A stretch of DNA of 36,130 nt from Chloroflexota bacterium (GTDB taxonomy: Bacteria > Chloroflexota > Anaerolineae > JAAYEA01): contig JAAYEA010000288.1 of assembly GCA_012689325.1 (NCBI GenBank), positions 1 through 36,130 on the forward strand, given 5' to 3'. The notes below the pieces were generated by a model. It was not told the DNA's origin and made no database searches. It saw only the letters and a list, made by a program, of their open reading frames with translations. A program made the translations under genes and the position numbers. Shown here in pieces: positions 15,508 through 23,555 of this stretch. Within the stretch, counting starts at the first letter, position 1. Each line of letters opens with the position of its first letter.

Positions 15508-17216
15508 TGCCCTTTGCCTTCCTCCAGCAGCTTGGCCAGCTTGGAGAGCATCATCTTGGATTCGGCGGTGGTCTCGCCCAAAAGCTGCGCGATCTCTTGC
15601 GCCACCACCATCTGCTTGTGGACGACTTCTTGTGTACGCTTCAGGGTCTCGGTGCGGATACGCTCCAGTTGCTCCTGCTGGCCAACCTGCTCGGTCACGT
15701 CGCGCAGCACGCCCACGATCAAGCTTTGGCCCTTCACCGGGACGATGCTCTGCTCCAGGATTAGCCCATCGCGCACCTGGATCCGCTCGCCGACGACGGT
15801 GTGGCCGGTGCTCCGGACGCGCGCAAAGCTCTCCACGTTGGGCAGGATGGTCTGCAGCGGCTGACCCACCACGGCGGACTCTTGGCAGCAGAACATGCTC
15901 TCCGCGGACGGCGAGATATCCTGGATACGCAGGCGAGTATCCACGATGATCACCGGCTCCGGGGTGACGGCCATGATCACCTGGCGCAGCCCCTCGGCGC
16001 GGCGGCGCATGTAGGGGATGCACATCGTCGCTTCGGCCATGCCGCGCAGCGTGGCGATGGCCTTCTCGCGGCAGGTGGCATAGCCGCAGGCGCCGCAGTT
16101 CAGCTCGTCTTCGGTGGTATACTTGTCCACCAAGTGCAAGACGCGCTGGATATCCTGGTCGGAGAACTCGGGCGCCGACACGCCCCGATCGGTGTAAGCG
16201 CGCTCCAGATCGGGCCACTCGCCGCGCTCGGGCAGGGGCTCGGGCTGGCGCTGCGTGGCATAGGCAATGACCCGCTGCCGGGCCAGGTAGATGCTGCCGG
16301 TGCTCTTCATCGCCGGGCCATTGATGCAGCCGCCCTCGCAGGCCATCAGCTCGACCATCTCGGCATCGAGCTTGGCCGCGCGGATGCTATCGAGCACATC
16401 GCGGCAGGCCTCCAGCCCCGAGGTGGTGACAATGTTGCTCGCCAGGATATCCGTATCCATCTTGGCCGTGCCGACCAGGCCGCCCTCCACGGGGAACAGC
16501 CGGGCATTGGCGCGCGGGACCGGCAGGCTCTCCGGCGCTGCCGAGGGCCACTCCACGTGCTCTGCCTCGAACCATTCCTGCAGCTCCTCGAAGGTCAGCG
16601 CCGCATCGATCACGCCAGCCACCGCCTCGTCGTCAATCTCGCCCTTTTTGGCGATGCAAGGGCCGATAAAGACGATCAAGGCGCCGGGGTACTTGTCCTT
16701 GAGCCAGCGCCCATGCGCCAATAGCGGCGAGACCAACGGCGCCAGGTGAGGAATGAGGTCCGGGTAATACTTTTCGATCAGGTTCACCACCACCGGGCAG
16801 GACGAAGTGACCACTGGCTGGCTCTGGGGGTGATCGGTGACCCAGTCCTTGTGCGCCAGGCCGACCATCTCGGCGCCGAAGGCCGTCTCGCCAGCGGCGG
16901 CAAACCCCAGCTTGCCCAGCGCCGTTTCCATCTGGGCAAAGCTGCGCATCTCGAAAAAGGCGGGAGCCGAGGGGGCCACACTGGCCACCACGGTGCGCCC
17001 GGCGGCGATGGCCTCGCGCACCTTGGGCCGATCATCGCGGACGACCTTGGCGCCCTGCGGGCATTCCAGGACGCAACTGCCGCAAGCGATGCACAACTCG
17101 GGCACCACTTGCGCCTGACCGTTCTCCACGCGCACGGCCTTGACGGAGCAGGCGCGGACGCAACGATAGCAGTCGCGACAGCGCGCCAGGTTGGTGCTGA
17201 CCACGGAGGTGCTCAT
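15504..17216 (-). CDS. hydS: Sensory (group C, HydS-type) [FeFe]-hydrogenase with C-terminal PAS domain
   Basis: The product is 570 aa; its ATG overlaps the upstream stop. Two ferredoxin-type clusters lie at the N-terminus (Cys13, 16, 19, 23; Cys42, 45, 48, 52). The H-cluster domain has ligands Cys140 (TSSCP), Cys187 (GPCIAKKGE), and Cys293 and Cys297 (MACEGGC). In catalytic [FeFe]-hydrogenases the first motif is TSCCP, where the first Cys carries protons; here it is Ser139, so turnover is probably poor and the role sensory. After it come another [4Fe-4S] module (NCGACGYATC, about 371), a PAS domain (about 405-510) and a C-terminal coiled coil (about 510-570) suited to signal transfer. It lies between a NuoE-like protein and a SpoIIE phosphatase, both overlapping by four bases. 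No HydE/F/G maturases are in the window. A Rex-like box sits by the operon promoter. Confidence 0.9.
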   Translation of the reverse strand: MSTSVVSTNLARCRDCYRCVRACSVKAVRVENGQAQVVPELCIACGSCVLECPQGAKVVRDDRPKVREAIAAGRTVVASVAPSAPAFFEMRSFAQMETALGKLGFAAAGETAFGAEMVGLAHKDWVTDHPQSQPVVTSSCPVVVNLIEKYYPDLIPHLAPLVSPLLAHGRWLKDKYPGALIVFIGPCIAKKGEIDDEAVAGVIDAALTFEELQEWFEAEHVEWPSAAPESLPVPRANARLFPVEGGLVGTAKMDTDILASNIVTTSGLEACRDVLDSIRAAKLDAEMVELMACEGGCINGPAMKSTGSIYLARQRVIAYATQRQPEPLPERGEWPDLERAYTDRGVSAPEFSDQDIQRVLHLVDKYTTEDELNCGACGYATCREKAIATLRGMAEATMCIPYMRRRAEGLRQVIMAVTPEPVIIVDTRLRIQDISPSAESMFCCQESAVVGQPLQTILPNVESFARVRSTGHTVVGERIQVRDGLILEQSIVPVKGQSLIVGVLRDVTEQVGQQEQLERIRTETLKRTQEVVHKQMVVAQEIAQLLGETTAESKMMLSKLAKLLEEGKGQ

Positions 17217-17476
17217 GAGGCCTCCTCACCCTGCGCCAAAGGCAAGACCTCGCTATTGAAAAAGGCCTCGGCGTCCTGGACCTGGATGCCGCGGTATCCC
17301 TTGTTGCCCACGCGGATCGAGACGCCCGTCGAGCATTGCTCCATACAAAAGGCGCCCACCAGCTCGATCCGAGCCGCCAGGTTCGACTTGGCGATCAGGT
17401 CCTCCAGCGCCATGGCCAGCTCCTCCGAGCCATGCACGCTGCACGAGCTGCCGACGCAAATAGTGATGCTGAGCAT
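17213..17476 (-). CDS. Small NuoE-like thioredoxin-fold [2Fe-2S] protein of the hydrogenase operon
   Basis: The product is 87 aa. The ATG (17476-17474) follows GGAGGG. Cys pairs lie in ICVGSSCSVHG and GAFCMEQCSTGV, the same spacing as its paralogue at 13357-13611, with conserved GVSIRVG. It is the first gene of the operon and its stop overlaps the hydrogenase start. Such domains hand electrons to or from hydrogenase and NuoF-type subunits, so this one may couple the sensor hydrogenase to the cell's ferredoxin or NADH pool. Confidence 0.85.
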   Translation of the reverse strand: MLSITICVGSSCSVHGSEELAMALEDLIAKSNLAARIELVGAFCMEQCSTGVSIRVGNKGYRGIQVQDAEAFFNSEVLPLAQGEEAS

Positions 17477-17520
17477 GACGATCCCTCCGCTTTTACCTTG
17501 ATGCTGCCTTAACGGCTCCT

Positions 17521-17549
17521 ACTTTAGCACCGGTGGCGCTTTTTGTCAA
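17521..17549 (-). promoter_or_regulatory. Promoter of the sensory hydrogenase operon
   Basis: On the minus strand TTGACA (17549-17544), 17 bp, TAAAGT (17526-17521). The Rex-like box at 17556-17573 is immediately upstream of the -35, with an 11-bp palindrome TCACTTCGTGA (17551-17561) between and overlapping it. Confidence 0.7.
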
Positions 17550-17555
17550 ATCACT

Positions 17556-17573
17556 TCGTGAAAAATGTAACAA
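17556..17573 (+). promoter_or_regulatory. Rex-box-like site between the hydrogenase operon and the response regulator
   Basis: TCGTGA-N6-TAACAA, differing by one base in the half-sites from the box at 7684-7701 (TTGTGA-N6-TAACAA). It could serve the minus-strand operon or the divergent regulator gene. Confidence 0.5.
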
Positions 17574-17599
17574 AGTAACCTGCATGATTCCTGCGCCTC

Positions 17600-17628
17600 T
17601 TGCCGAACGCGCCAGGACGTGATACAAT
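17600..17628 (+). promoter_or_regulatory. Promoter of the response regulator gene
   Basis: TTGCCG (17600-17605), 17-bp spacer, TACAAT (17623-17628), giving a leader of about 100 nt. Confidence 0.55.
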
Positions 17629-17734
17629 GAAGGAGTACCCCTGTGAGACAAGCTCGGAGTGAGAGGGCCAAGGCCAAGCCCCTGGCCAGGCCCGGCCTAC
17701 GGAATAGCGTTCAATGCGGTGGGAGGAGGATGGC

Positions 17735-18400
17735 ATGGCCAAAGAGATCCGAGTTTTGGTGGTGGACGACCACGCCGTGGTGCGGCAAGGCGTCCGCGCG
17801 CTCTTGGAGACCGAAGGAGGCATCACCATCGTGGGCGAAGCGCGGGATGGGCAGGAAGCCCTGGCCCAGATCCGGGCGCTCAAGCCGGATGTGGTGCTCC
17901 TGGACCTGGTGATGCCCAACATGGACGGCAACGAGGTGATCCGTCGCGCGGTGAGCGAGGGGCTCAAGACCCGCATCCTGGTCTTGACCAGTTTCGCCAC
18001 CGATGACAAGGTCTTTCCGGCCATCAAGGCAGGGGCGCTGGGCTACTTGCTCAAAGACTCGGGGCCGCGGGACCTCCTGGAGGCCATCCAACAGGTCTAT
18101 CGCGGCGAGACCTCCCTTTCCCCGGCCATCGCCCGCAAGCTGGTGCTGGAGCTCTCGCGTCCCGCCGAACAGCCGCTCACCACCGATCCGCTGACGGGCC
18201 GGGAGGTGGAGGTGCTCCGGCTGCTGGCGCGGGGAATGAGCAACCAGGCGATCGCGGAGGAACTGGTGGTAAGCGAGGCCACGGTGCGCACCCACGTGAG
18301 CAACATCCTCAGCAAGCTGCACCTGGCCAGCCGCACCCAGGCCGCGCTCTATGCGCTCAAGGAAGGGATCGCCTCGCTGGACGATGCCCCCGATCTATAG
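17735..18400 (+). CDS. NarL/FixJ-family response regulator
   Basis: The product is 221 aa. The ATG at 17735 is chosen for the GGGAGGAGG at 17721-17729; an earlier in-frame ATG at 17714 has no such site. The receiver domain (1 to about 120) has the acidic pair Asp11/Asp12, phosphoacceptor Asp57 in [11 protein letters not shown], the Thr/Ser switch in VLTSFA and Lys in YLLKD. A LuxR-type helix-turn-helix (about 150-212: [21 protein letters not shown] and the recognition helix [13 protein letters not shown]) binds DNA. No NarL-type (HisKA_3) kinase is adjacent; the nearest kinase (21127) is HisKA type, which rarely pairs with this family. It is divergent from the sensory hydrogenase operon and shares a 260-bp control region with it, so a role in the same redox response is plausible but unproven. 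Confidence 0.92.
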   Translation: MAKEIRVLVVDDHAVVRQGVRALLETEGGITIVGEARDGQEALAQIRALKPDVVLLDLVMPNMDGNEVIRRAVSEGLKTRILVLTSFATDDKVFPAIKAGALGYLLKDSGPRDLLEAIQQVYRGETSLSPAIARKLVLELSRPAEQPLTTDPLTGREVEVLRLLARGMSNQAIAEELVVSEATVRTHVSNILSKLHLASRTQAALYALKEGIASLDDAPDL

Positions 18401-18442
18401 CTACGCCTTTTGTTGTAGGCGCGCAGGGCTTTTGTGGAGAAG

Positions 18443-18467
18443 GGCCGCCTCTTGGGGCGGTCTTTTT
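18443..18467 (+). terminator. Intrinsic terminator after the response regulator gene
   Basis: Seven-bp stem GGCCGCC/GGCGGTC (one G-U) with a 6-base loop, then TTTTT. Confidence 0.8.
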
Positions 18468-18494
18468 CCGTAGCGTGATTGCTCGCTTTGGCCG

Positions 18495-18523
18495 ATGACA
18501 GCCCCACTGGGGCCTGCTACAAT
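18495..18523 (+). promoter_or_regulatory. Promoter for the 24-residue peptide gene
   Basis: ATGACA (one mismatch from TTGACA), exactly 17 bp, then TACAAT. Transcription would start near 18530, about 33 nt before the small gene. Confidence 0.5.
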
Positions 18524-18562
18524 GGCATCGTAGGGTCCGCGGTGCTAGGTGGGAGGTCGACG

Positions 18563-18637
18563 ATGGATACGATGGCGGGACTGTGGGTCATCGGGCTGGT
18601 GGTGATCTTTTTCGGGCTGAGCCTGATCCGCGCCTGA
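18563..18637 (+). CDS. 24-residue single-helix membrane peptide
   Basis: A short open frame with its own good promoter (18495-18523) and a GGGAGG ribosome site (18551-18556) six bases before the ATG. The product, starting MDTMAGLW and ending LIRA, is one hydrophobic helix (residues 5-22) with a terminal Arg. It sits in a 412-bp gap after a terminator and before the MgtC-like gene's own promoter, so it appears to be an independent unit. Small membrane peptides often modulate a larger transporter or kinase; no target is visible. It resembles no family I recognise. Codon pattern is too short to judge, so expression is inferred from the signals around it. Confidence 0.5.
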   Translation: MDTMAGLWVIGLVVIFFGLSLIRA

Positions 18638-18661
18638 GCGGTGAAGGCCAGCGCCAGCGAT

Positions 18662-18690
18662 TTGACTATAGCGCGCACTGTGACTATGAT
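18662..18690 (+). promoter_or_regulatory. Promoter of the MgtC/DUF4010 gene
   Basis: TTGACT (18662-18667), 17 bp, TATGAT (18685-18690); start near 18697, leaving a leader of about 115 nt. Confidence 0.6.
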
Positions 18691-18812
18691 ACATAGACAC
18701 GACGTGACAAACTAGAGTCGCGAGCGCCCTGAAGTGTGTGTCTACAAATAGATGGGCTGCCAGGCGTCACAAAGTCGAGCCTGGCAGTTCGTTTTATTCG
18801 GGGAAGGTGGAT

Positions 18813-20078
18813 ATGACACAGCAGGAGCTTTTCTACCGGGCCGCCGTGGCGTTGGGCATCGGCATGCTGGTCGGCATGGAGCGCGAGCGCACCAATGCGG
18901 GCGCCAAGCGCCGCTCATTTGCGGGGATGCGCACCTTTGCCTTGTTCGGGCTCCTGGGCTTTCTGGGCGCCCTGGTGGCTGACCAAATGGAGTCGCCCTG
19001 GGTCATGGTCGCCATCGTGGCGGTGCTCGGGGGGCTGATCACCACGGCCTATGCCCTCTGCGCCAAGACCGGATCGGTGGGCGTCACCACCGAGTCCTCG
19101 GCCCTGATCACCACGCTCAACGGCGCGCTCTGCTACCTGGGCCAACTGCCGCTGGCGGTGGCCATCACGGTGGTCGTGCTGGGGCTGCTCTCCCTCAAGC
19201 CCGAGATGCACCGCTTCGCCAAGTCCATCACCCGCCAAGACATGTACGCCACGCTCAAGTTCGCCGTGATCTCGGCGATCGTCCTGCCCATCTTGCCGCA
19301 CGAGCCGCTGGGCCCGCCTCCCTTCGATGTGTTGAACCCCTACAAGGTCTGGCTGATGGTCGTCTTTATCTCGGCGATCAGCTTTGCCGGGTATGTGCTG
19401 GTCAAGGCTGTGGGGCCGCGCCTGGGCATCTGGCTGACCGGCCTGGTGGGCGGGCTCGTTTCCAGCACCGCCGTGACCGTGAGCATGGCGCAGCGGAGCA
19501 AGCAGCGGAACGAGCTGGGCAAGCCCCTGGCGCTAGCCGTCATGCTCGCCTGGACGGTCATGTTCGCGCGGCTCGTGGTCGTGGTGGGCGTGGTCAACCT
19601 GGACCTGGCGCGATCCTTGCTAGGGCCCATGGCCGCGGCGGCGCTGGTGGGCATCCTCTATTGCGCCTATCTCTATCGCTCGCAGCGGTTCACCAGCGAG
19701 GGCGAGGACATCTCTTTCGCCAACCCCTTCGAGCTGGAGCCGGCGCTCAAGTTCGGGCTGCTCTATGCGGTGGTGCTGCTGGCGGCGCGAGCAGCGCAGA
19801 TGTACCTCGGCAACCTGGGGATCTATCTCTCCAGCGTCGTGGCGGGGCTGGTGGAAACCAACGCCATCGCCCTATCCATGGCCGAGTTGAACAAGATGGC
19901 GGGCGATCCCAGCCTGCCCGTGGCCGCGCAGGCCGTGGTCCTTGCTGCCATGGCCAACACCGCCTCCAAGGGGGCCATCGTGCTGGCCAACGGCTCCTCC
20001 GCACTGCGCCGGGCCCTCTGGCCGGGGTTCTTGCTCATGCTAGCGGCAGGCATCGGAGTGGCGTTCGTCCTGGGCTAG
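18813..20078 (+). CDS. MgtC/DUF4010-family integral membrane protein
   Basis: The product is 421 aa. The ATG at 18813 follows GGGAAGGTGG and opens directly on the first conserved segment. The N-terminal 130 residues match the MgtC/SapB family (GIGMLVGMERER, GMRTFALFGLLGFLGA, TTESSALITTLNGALCYLG). The rest matches DUF4010: helices with SFAGYVLVKAVGPRLG, GLVGGLVSSTAVTVSMAQRS and a similar C-terminal repeat (VVAGLVETNAIALSMAEL). About 12 membrane helices in all. MgtC proteins are linked to Mg2+ limitation and membrane potential, but the biochemical function of this fused form is not established. It has its own promoter and no obvious operon partner. Confidence 0.88.
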   Translation: MTQQELFYRAAVALGIGMLVGMERERTNAGAKRRSFAGMRTFALFGLLGFLGALVADQMESPWVMVAIVAVLGGLITTAYALCAKTGSVGVTTESSALITTLNGALCYLGQLPLAVAITVVVLGLLSLKPEMHRFAKSITRQDMYATLKFAVISAIVLPILPHEPLGPPPFDVLNPYKVWLMVVFISAISFAGYVLVKAVGPRLGIWLTGLVGGLVSSTAVTVSMAQRSKQRNELGKPLALAVMLAWTVMFARLVVVVGVVNLDLARSLLGPMAAAALVGILYCAYLYRSQRFTSEGEDISFANPFELEPALKFGLLYAVVLLAARAAQMYLGNLGIYLSSVVAGLVETNAIALSMAELNKMAGDPSLPVAAQAVVLAAMANTASKGAIVLANGSSALRRALWPGFLLMLAAGIGVAFVLG

Positions 20079-20092
20079 GACGAGCCCAGAGC

Positions 20093-20120
20093 TTGCGGGC
20101 TCGAGCAATCTAGCTATACT
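20093..20120 (+). promoter_or_regulatory. Promoter of the carbamate kinase gene
   Basis: TTGCGG (20093-20098), 16 bp, TATACT (20115-20120). Confidence 0.5.
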
Positions 20121-20160
20121 GATTCGCAGCACTCCAGGATCGCGAGATAGCGGAGGGGTT

Positions 20161-21108
20161 GTGAACAGCAAGGTTGCTGTGGTAGCCATCGGCGGCAATT
20201 CCCTGATCAAGGACAAACAACACCAGACGGTGCCCGACCAATTCGCCACCACGCGCGAGACGGCGCAGCATATCGCCGAGATGATCGCTGCCGGGTGGGA
20301 AGTCATCATCACCCACGGCAACGGCCCGCAGGTGGGCTTTATCCTCTTGCGCTCCGAGCTGTCGCGCCACGCGCTGCACGACGTGCCCCTGGATTCATGC
20401 GGGGCAGATACGCAAGGTGCGCTGGGTTACATGATCCAACAGTGCCTGCAGAACGAATTCGCCGCCAGGGAGATCAACAAGCTGGCCGTGACGGTGGTAA
20501 CCCAGGTCGTGGTGGACCGCCTGGACCCCGCCTTTGCCAACCCATCCAAGCCCATCGGGCCGTTCTATGACGAAGCCAAGGCCGCGCAGTATGGCGCCGA
20601 GCTGGGCTGGCGGATGGCCGAGGATGCCGGGCGCGGCTGGCGACGCGTGGTCCCCTCCCCGCGACCGCAGCGCATCGTCGAGATCGAGGCGATCCGCCGC
20701 TTGGTGCGCGAGGGATACGTCGTCATCGCCGCGGGCGGCGGAGGCATACCCGTCATCGAAGATAGCCGAGGCCATCTCGCCGGGGTCGCCGCGGTCATCG
20801 ACAAGGATTATGCCTCGGCGCTCCTGGCGACCGAGATTAGCGCCGACCTGTTCGTGATCTCGACCGCCGTGGAAAAGGTGGCGCTGCATTACGGACAGCC
20901 CAACCAACAGTGGCTCGACCATTTGAGCTTGGCGGAGGCGCGCCAGTACCTGGCCGAGGGGCATTTCGCGCCAGGCAGCATGAAGCCCAAGATCGAGGCG
21001 GTGATCCGCTTCCTGGAAATGGGCGGCAAGCAAGCCCTGATCACCTCGCCCGAGCAGATCAAACGCGCGCTGGACGGCCAGACAGGCACCTGGATCACCT
21101 CGGCATAG
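20161..21108 (+). CDS. arcC: Carbamate kinase
   Basis: The product is 315 aa with a GTG start behind GGAGGGG. It has the amino-acid-kinase fold with carbamate kinase signatures: AIGGNSLI at the N-terminus, VITHGNGPQVGF, the QGALGYMIQQ helix, AAGGGGIPV, VIDKDYASALLA and the C-terminal GSMKPKIEAVIRFLE. It interconverts carbamoyl phosphate + ADP with ATP + carbamate; in fermenters it makes ATP from citrulline, allantoin or purine breakdown. No arginine deiminase or ornithine carbamoyltransferase gene is nearby, so the carbamoyl-phosphate source is not visible. The histidine kinase gene starts only 18 bp downstream and is probably co-transcribed. Confidence 0.95.
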   Translation: MNSKVAVVAIGGNSLIKDKQHQTVPDQFATTRETAQHIAEMIAAGWEVIITHGNGPQVGFILLRSELSRHALHDVPLDSCGADTQGALGYMIQQCLQNEFAAREINKLAVTVVTQVVVDRLDPAFANPSKPIGPFYDEAKAAQYGAELGWRMAEDAGRGWRRVVPSPRPQRIVEIEAIRRLVREGYVVIAAGGGGIPVIEDSRGHLAGVAAVIDKDYASALLATEISADLFVISTAVEKVALHYGQPNQQWLDHLSLAEARQYLAEGHFAPGSMKPKIEAVIRFLEMGGKQALITSPEQIKRALDGQTGTWITSA

Positions 21109-21126
21109 CCGCAGTCGGAGAGCAAC

Positions 21127-23403
21127 ATGAATGGCAACCCGGCCCTAGACCCACCAACGATCTTGGCGGTCCCAGCCTGGCTTGCCTATGCCCTGCTCTT
21201 CTGCGTCGCGCTCCTGAGCCGAGGCCCGCGCCCCCTCGCCAAGTGGCTATTGGCGCTCTATTTCGCCACCGCCTTTGTGGCCAATGCCGGAACCGCGCTG
21301 CCTAGCGTAGCCTTTCTGCGCGACACGTGGCTCGGCGAGACATTGTCTGGGCTATCTCCCTGCGCCATGGGTGCCTGGCCAGCCACGTTCTACTTGCTGA
21401 CCCTGGCCTATCTCCGGTGGCAGCCACGCCGCGGCGTCGCCTGGATCATCGGGCTGGCCTGGCCGCTGCTGATCACCCCCATCTGCTTTCTGCTCTTCCC
21501 TGCGTGGCGTGACGCCCCTGTTTTCCGAGCCATCTCCGGCTATGCGCCCCTCGCCGGGTGGATCCTGGCTATCTTGGCGTGCGGCGCCATGCTCGGATAC
21601 CAACGGCTGCACACGCCCCGCCCTCGCCGCCGCAACGAGATCGATTACTGGGTGCTGATCTGGGCCTTCCTGGCGGTGGGGCAAGCTGGCTACTTTTGGA
21701 ACAAGGGCATCACCCGAGACGCCGGCATTGCCATTGCGACGCTGGTGGGGGTCTTGATGTGCTATGCGGCGCTAAGGCCGGACCTGGCCGACCTGAAGCA
21801 CCTGCTCCGGCGAGTCTCCGGCTATTTGGTGGTGACGCTGATCACCGTGATCGTCTACTTTGCGGCCATCAGCGTCCTGCAGGTCTCCGCCTCCCGCTTG
21901 CCTGCCCCCTTCAGCCGACTGATCGGCGTCAGCATCGCCGCCATCGCCCTGACCGTGCTCTATCAGCCGCTATACCAGTTTGTACAAAAGACGATCGACC
22001 GGCTCGTTTGGGGCGCGGGCTATGACAACTATGTGGCCTTGAGCGACTATGGCCAGCATATCGAAGGGCTCACCGACTTGGAGGAACTGGCGGTCAAGGC
22101 GGTGACGCTCATTGCCCACGCCTTTGGCGCCGAGCGCGGCGCCATGATCAACGTCGAGCGCAAGGAGGAAGAGGGGCTCACCTTGCGCGCGGTCCCTGGG
22201 ATGGGCGTGATCGGCGCCTTTCCGCTGGGGGTATCCAGAAGCCACCCGGTGATCAAGTACCTGGAGGAAACCAGCGCGCCCCTGCGGCAACGAGACCTGG
22301 AGCGCTCGCTCGAGTTCCGCGCGATCCCCGAGCGGGATCAGGAATGGTTTGCCTTTCTGAACATGTCGGTCTATGTGCCCGTCAAGTCCGAAGACAGGCT
22401 GATCGGGATCATCGCCCTGGGGCCCAAGCGAGAGGGGGCGCCCTATCTCCGCAGCGAACTGGAGCTGCTGGCCTCCCTGGGGGAGCAGACGGCGCTGCCG
22501 CTCCGGAACGCGCAACGCTTCATCGAGCTCTCGAACATGAACGCGAACATGGCCCGGCTGAACGAGGACCTGCGCCGGCTGGACGAGGCCAAGTCCAACT
22601 TTTTGACCATCGCCTCCCACGAGCTCAAGACCCCCCTGACCCTGATTCAGGGTTACACCAACATCCTGACCTCCTTGCCCGCGGTCGACCTGCAGAACGG
22701 CGACAAGATCGCCCACATCACCGAGGGCATCTCGCGCGGGACGGAGCGCTTGCGCCAGATCATCGACGACATGATCGATATCTCGCGCATCGACGCCAAC
22801 GCGCTGGACCTGCATTGGCGGGAATGTCGGCTCGGCCAGATCATGGGCCCGGCCATCGCGCAATTGGCGCCGATCGCGCAAGAGCGCCAGCAACGCCTGG
22901 AGGTCGGCGACTTGGAAGGCCTGCCTCCCTTCGAGGGAGATCCTCAGCGGCTGCACCAGGCGTTTCATAACATCATCGAGAACGCCATCAAGTTCACGCC
23001 GGATGGCGGCCGAATCTCGATCTCGGCGCGGCTGCTGGGCGGCGACGAGCCAGCCGAGCAGTTCATCGAGGTGATCATCGCGGATACCGGCATCGGCATC
23101 GCCCTGGAGGACCAGGAGCGCATCTTTACCAAGTTTTTCCGCGTGGGCGACGTCTCGCTGCATAGCTCCAGCCGGGTGCAGTTCAAAGGCGGAGGACCTG
23201 GCTTGGGCCTGGCCATCACCAAGGGCATCATCGAAGCGCATGGCGGTAAGATCTGGGTGGCCAGCGAAGGGCACGACGAGGATAATCCGCCTGGCAGCGA
23301 GTTTCACGTCCTGCTCATGCTGCGCGCGCCGCAGAGCCTCAAGCGGGATCTCTTGCACGAATATGGCGGCCCCTCTGCGCCGGAGGACCGCCCCGCCCCT
23401 TGA
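21127..23403 (+). CDS. Membrane sensor histidine kinase with GAF domain
   Basis: The product is 758 aa; the ATG follows GGAGAG. The N-terminal 300 residues contain about eight to nine membrane helices, resembling a 7TM-type sensor region. A GAF-type domain (about 305-465) follows, then a short helical linker and HisKA with phosphoacceptor His498 in FLTIASHELKTPLTLIQ. The ATPase domain shows N box HNIIENAIKF, G1 IADTGIGI, F box FTKFF and G2 GPGLGLAITKGI. A roughly 20-residue acidic/proline tail ends the protein. It should autophosphorylate in response to a membrane or small-molecule signal. No response regulator gene of the matching OmpR type is adjacent, so its partner lies elsewhere. Confidence 0.92.
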   Translation: MNGNPALDPPTILAVPAWLAYALLFCVALLSRGPRPLAKWLLALYFATAFVANAGTALPSVAFLRDTWLGETLSGLSPCAMGAWPATFYLLTLAYLRWQPRRGVAWIIGLAWPLLITPICFLLFPAWRDAPVFRAISGYAPLAGWILAILACGAMLGYQRLHTPRPRRRNEIDYWVLIWAFLAVGQAGYFWNKGITRDAGIAIATLVGVLMCYAALRPDLADLKHLLRRVSGYLVVTLITVIVYFAAISVLQVSASRLPAPFSRLIGVSIAAIALTVLYQPLYQFVQKTIDRLVWGAGYDNYVALSDYGQHIEGLTDLEELAVKAVTLIAHAFGAERGAMINVERKEEEGLTLRAVPGMGVIGAFPLGVSRSHPVIKYLEETSAPLRQRDLERSLEFRAIPERDQEWFAFLNMSVYVPVKSEDRLIGIIALGPKREGAPYLRSELELLASLGEQTALPLRNAQRFIELSNMNANMARLNEDLRRLDEAKSNFLTIASHELKTPLTLIQGYTNILTSLPAVDLQNGDKIAHITEGISRGTERLRQIIDDMIDISRIDANALDLHWRECRLGQIMGPAIAQLAPIAQERQQRLEVGDLEGLPPFEGDPQRLHQAFHNIIENAIKFTPDGGRISISARLLGGDEPAEQFIEVIIADTGIGIALEDQERIFTKFFRVGDVSLHSSSRVQFKGGGPGLGLAITKGIIEAHGGKIWVASEGHDEDNPPGSEFHVLLMLRAPQSLKRDLLHEYGGPSAPEDRPAP

Positions 23404-23459
23404 GCGGACAGCCCCGCAGCGCCAGGCGAGCCAAGTTGCCAGGGCTGCCCCGAGGCTGC

Positions 23460-23489
23460 TTGGCGTTTCGGGAGTTGCTGTGGTATAGT
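23460..23489 (+). promoter_or_regulatory. Promoter of the SPFH-domain operon
   Basis: TTGGCG (23460-23465), 18 bp, TATAGT (23484-23489); start near 23496. Confidence 0.45.
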
Positions 23490-23555
23490 TAGGCGGGGTT
23501 GCGGAGCATCGAGGGGAATCTCGGCGGCCGGGCGCCGCCTGGCAGGAGCGCTGTG

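Noticed and set aside
15508-16218. Upstream extension of the SpoIIE phosphatase frame
   Set aside because: It overlaps the PAS/coiled-coil part of the hydrogenase in another frame and lacks any domain; the ATGA overlap gives the natural start at 15507.
20159-20176. TTGTGA at the carbamate kinase start as a Rex box
   Set aside because: There is no matching second half-site at the right distance; the bases belong to the GTG start region.
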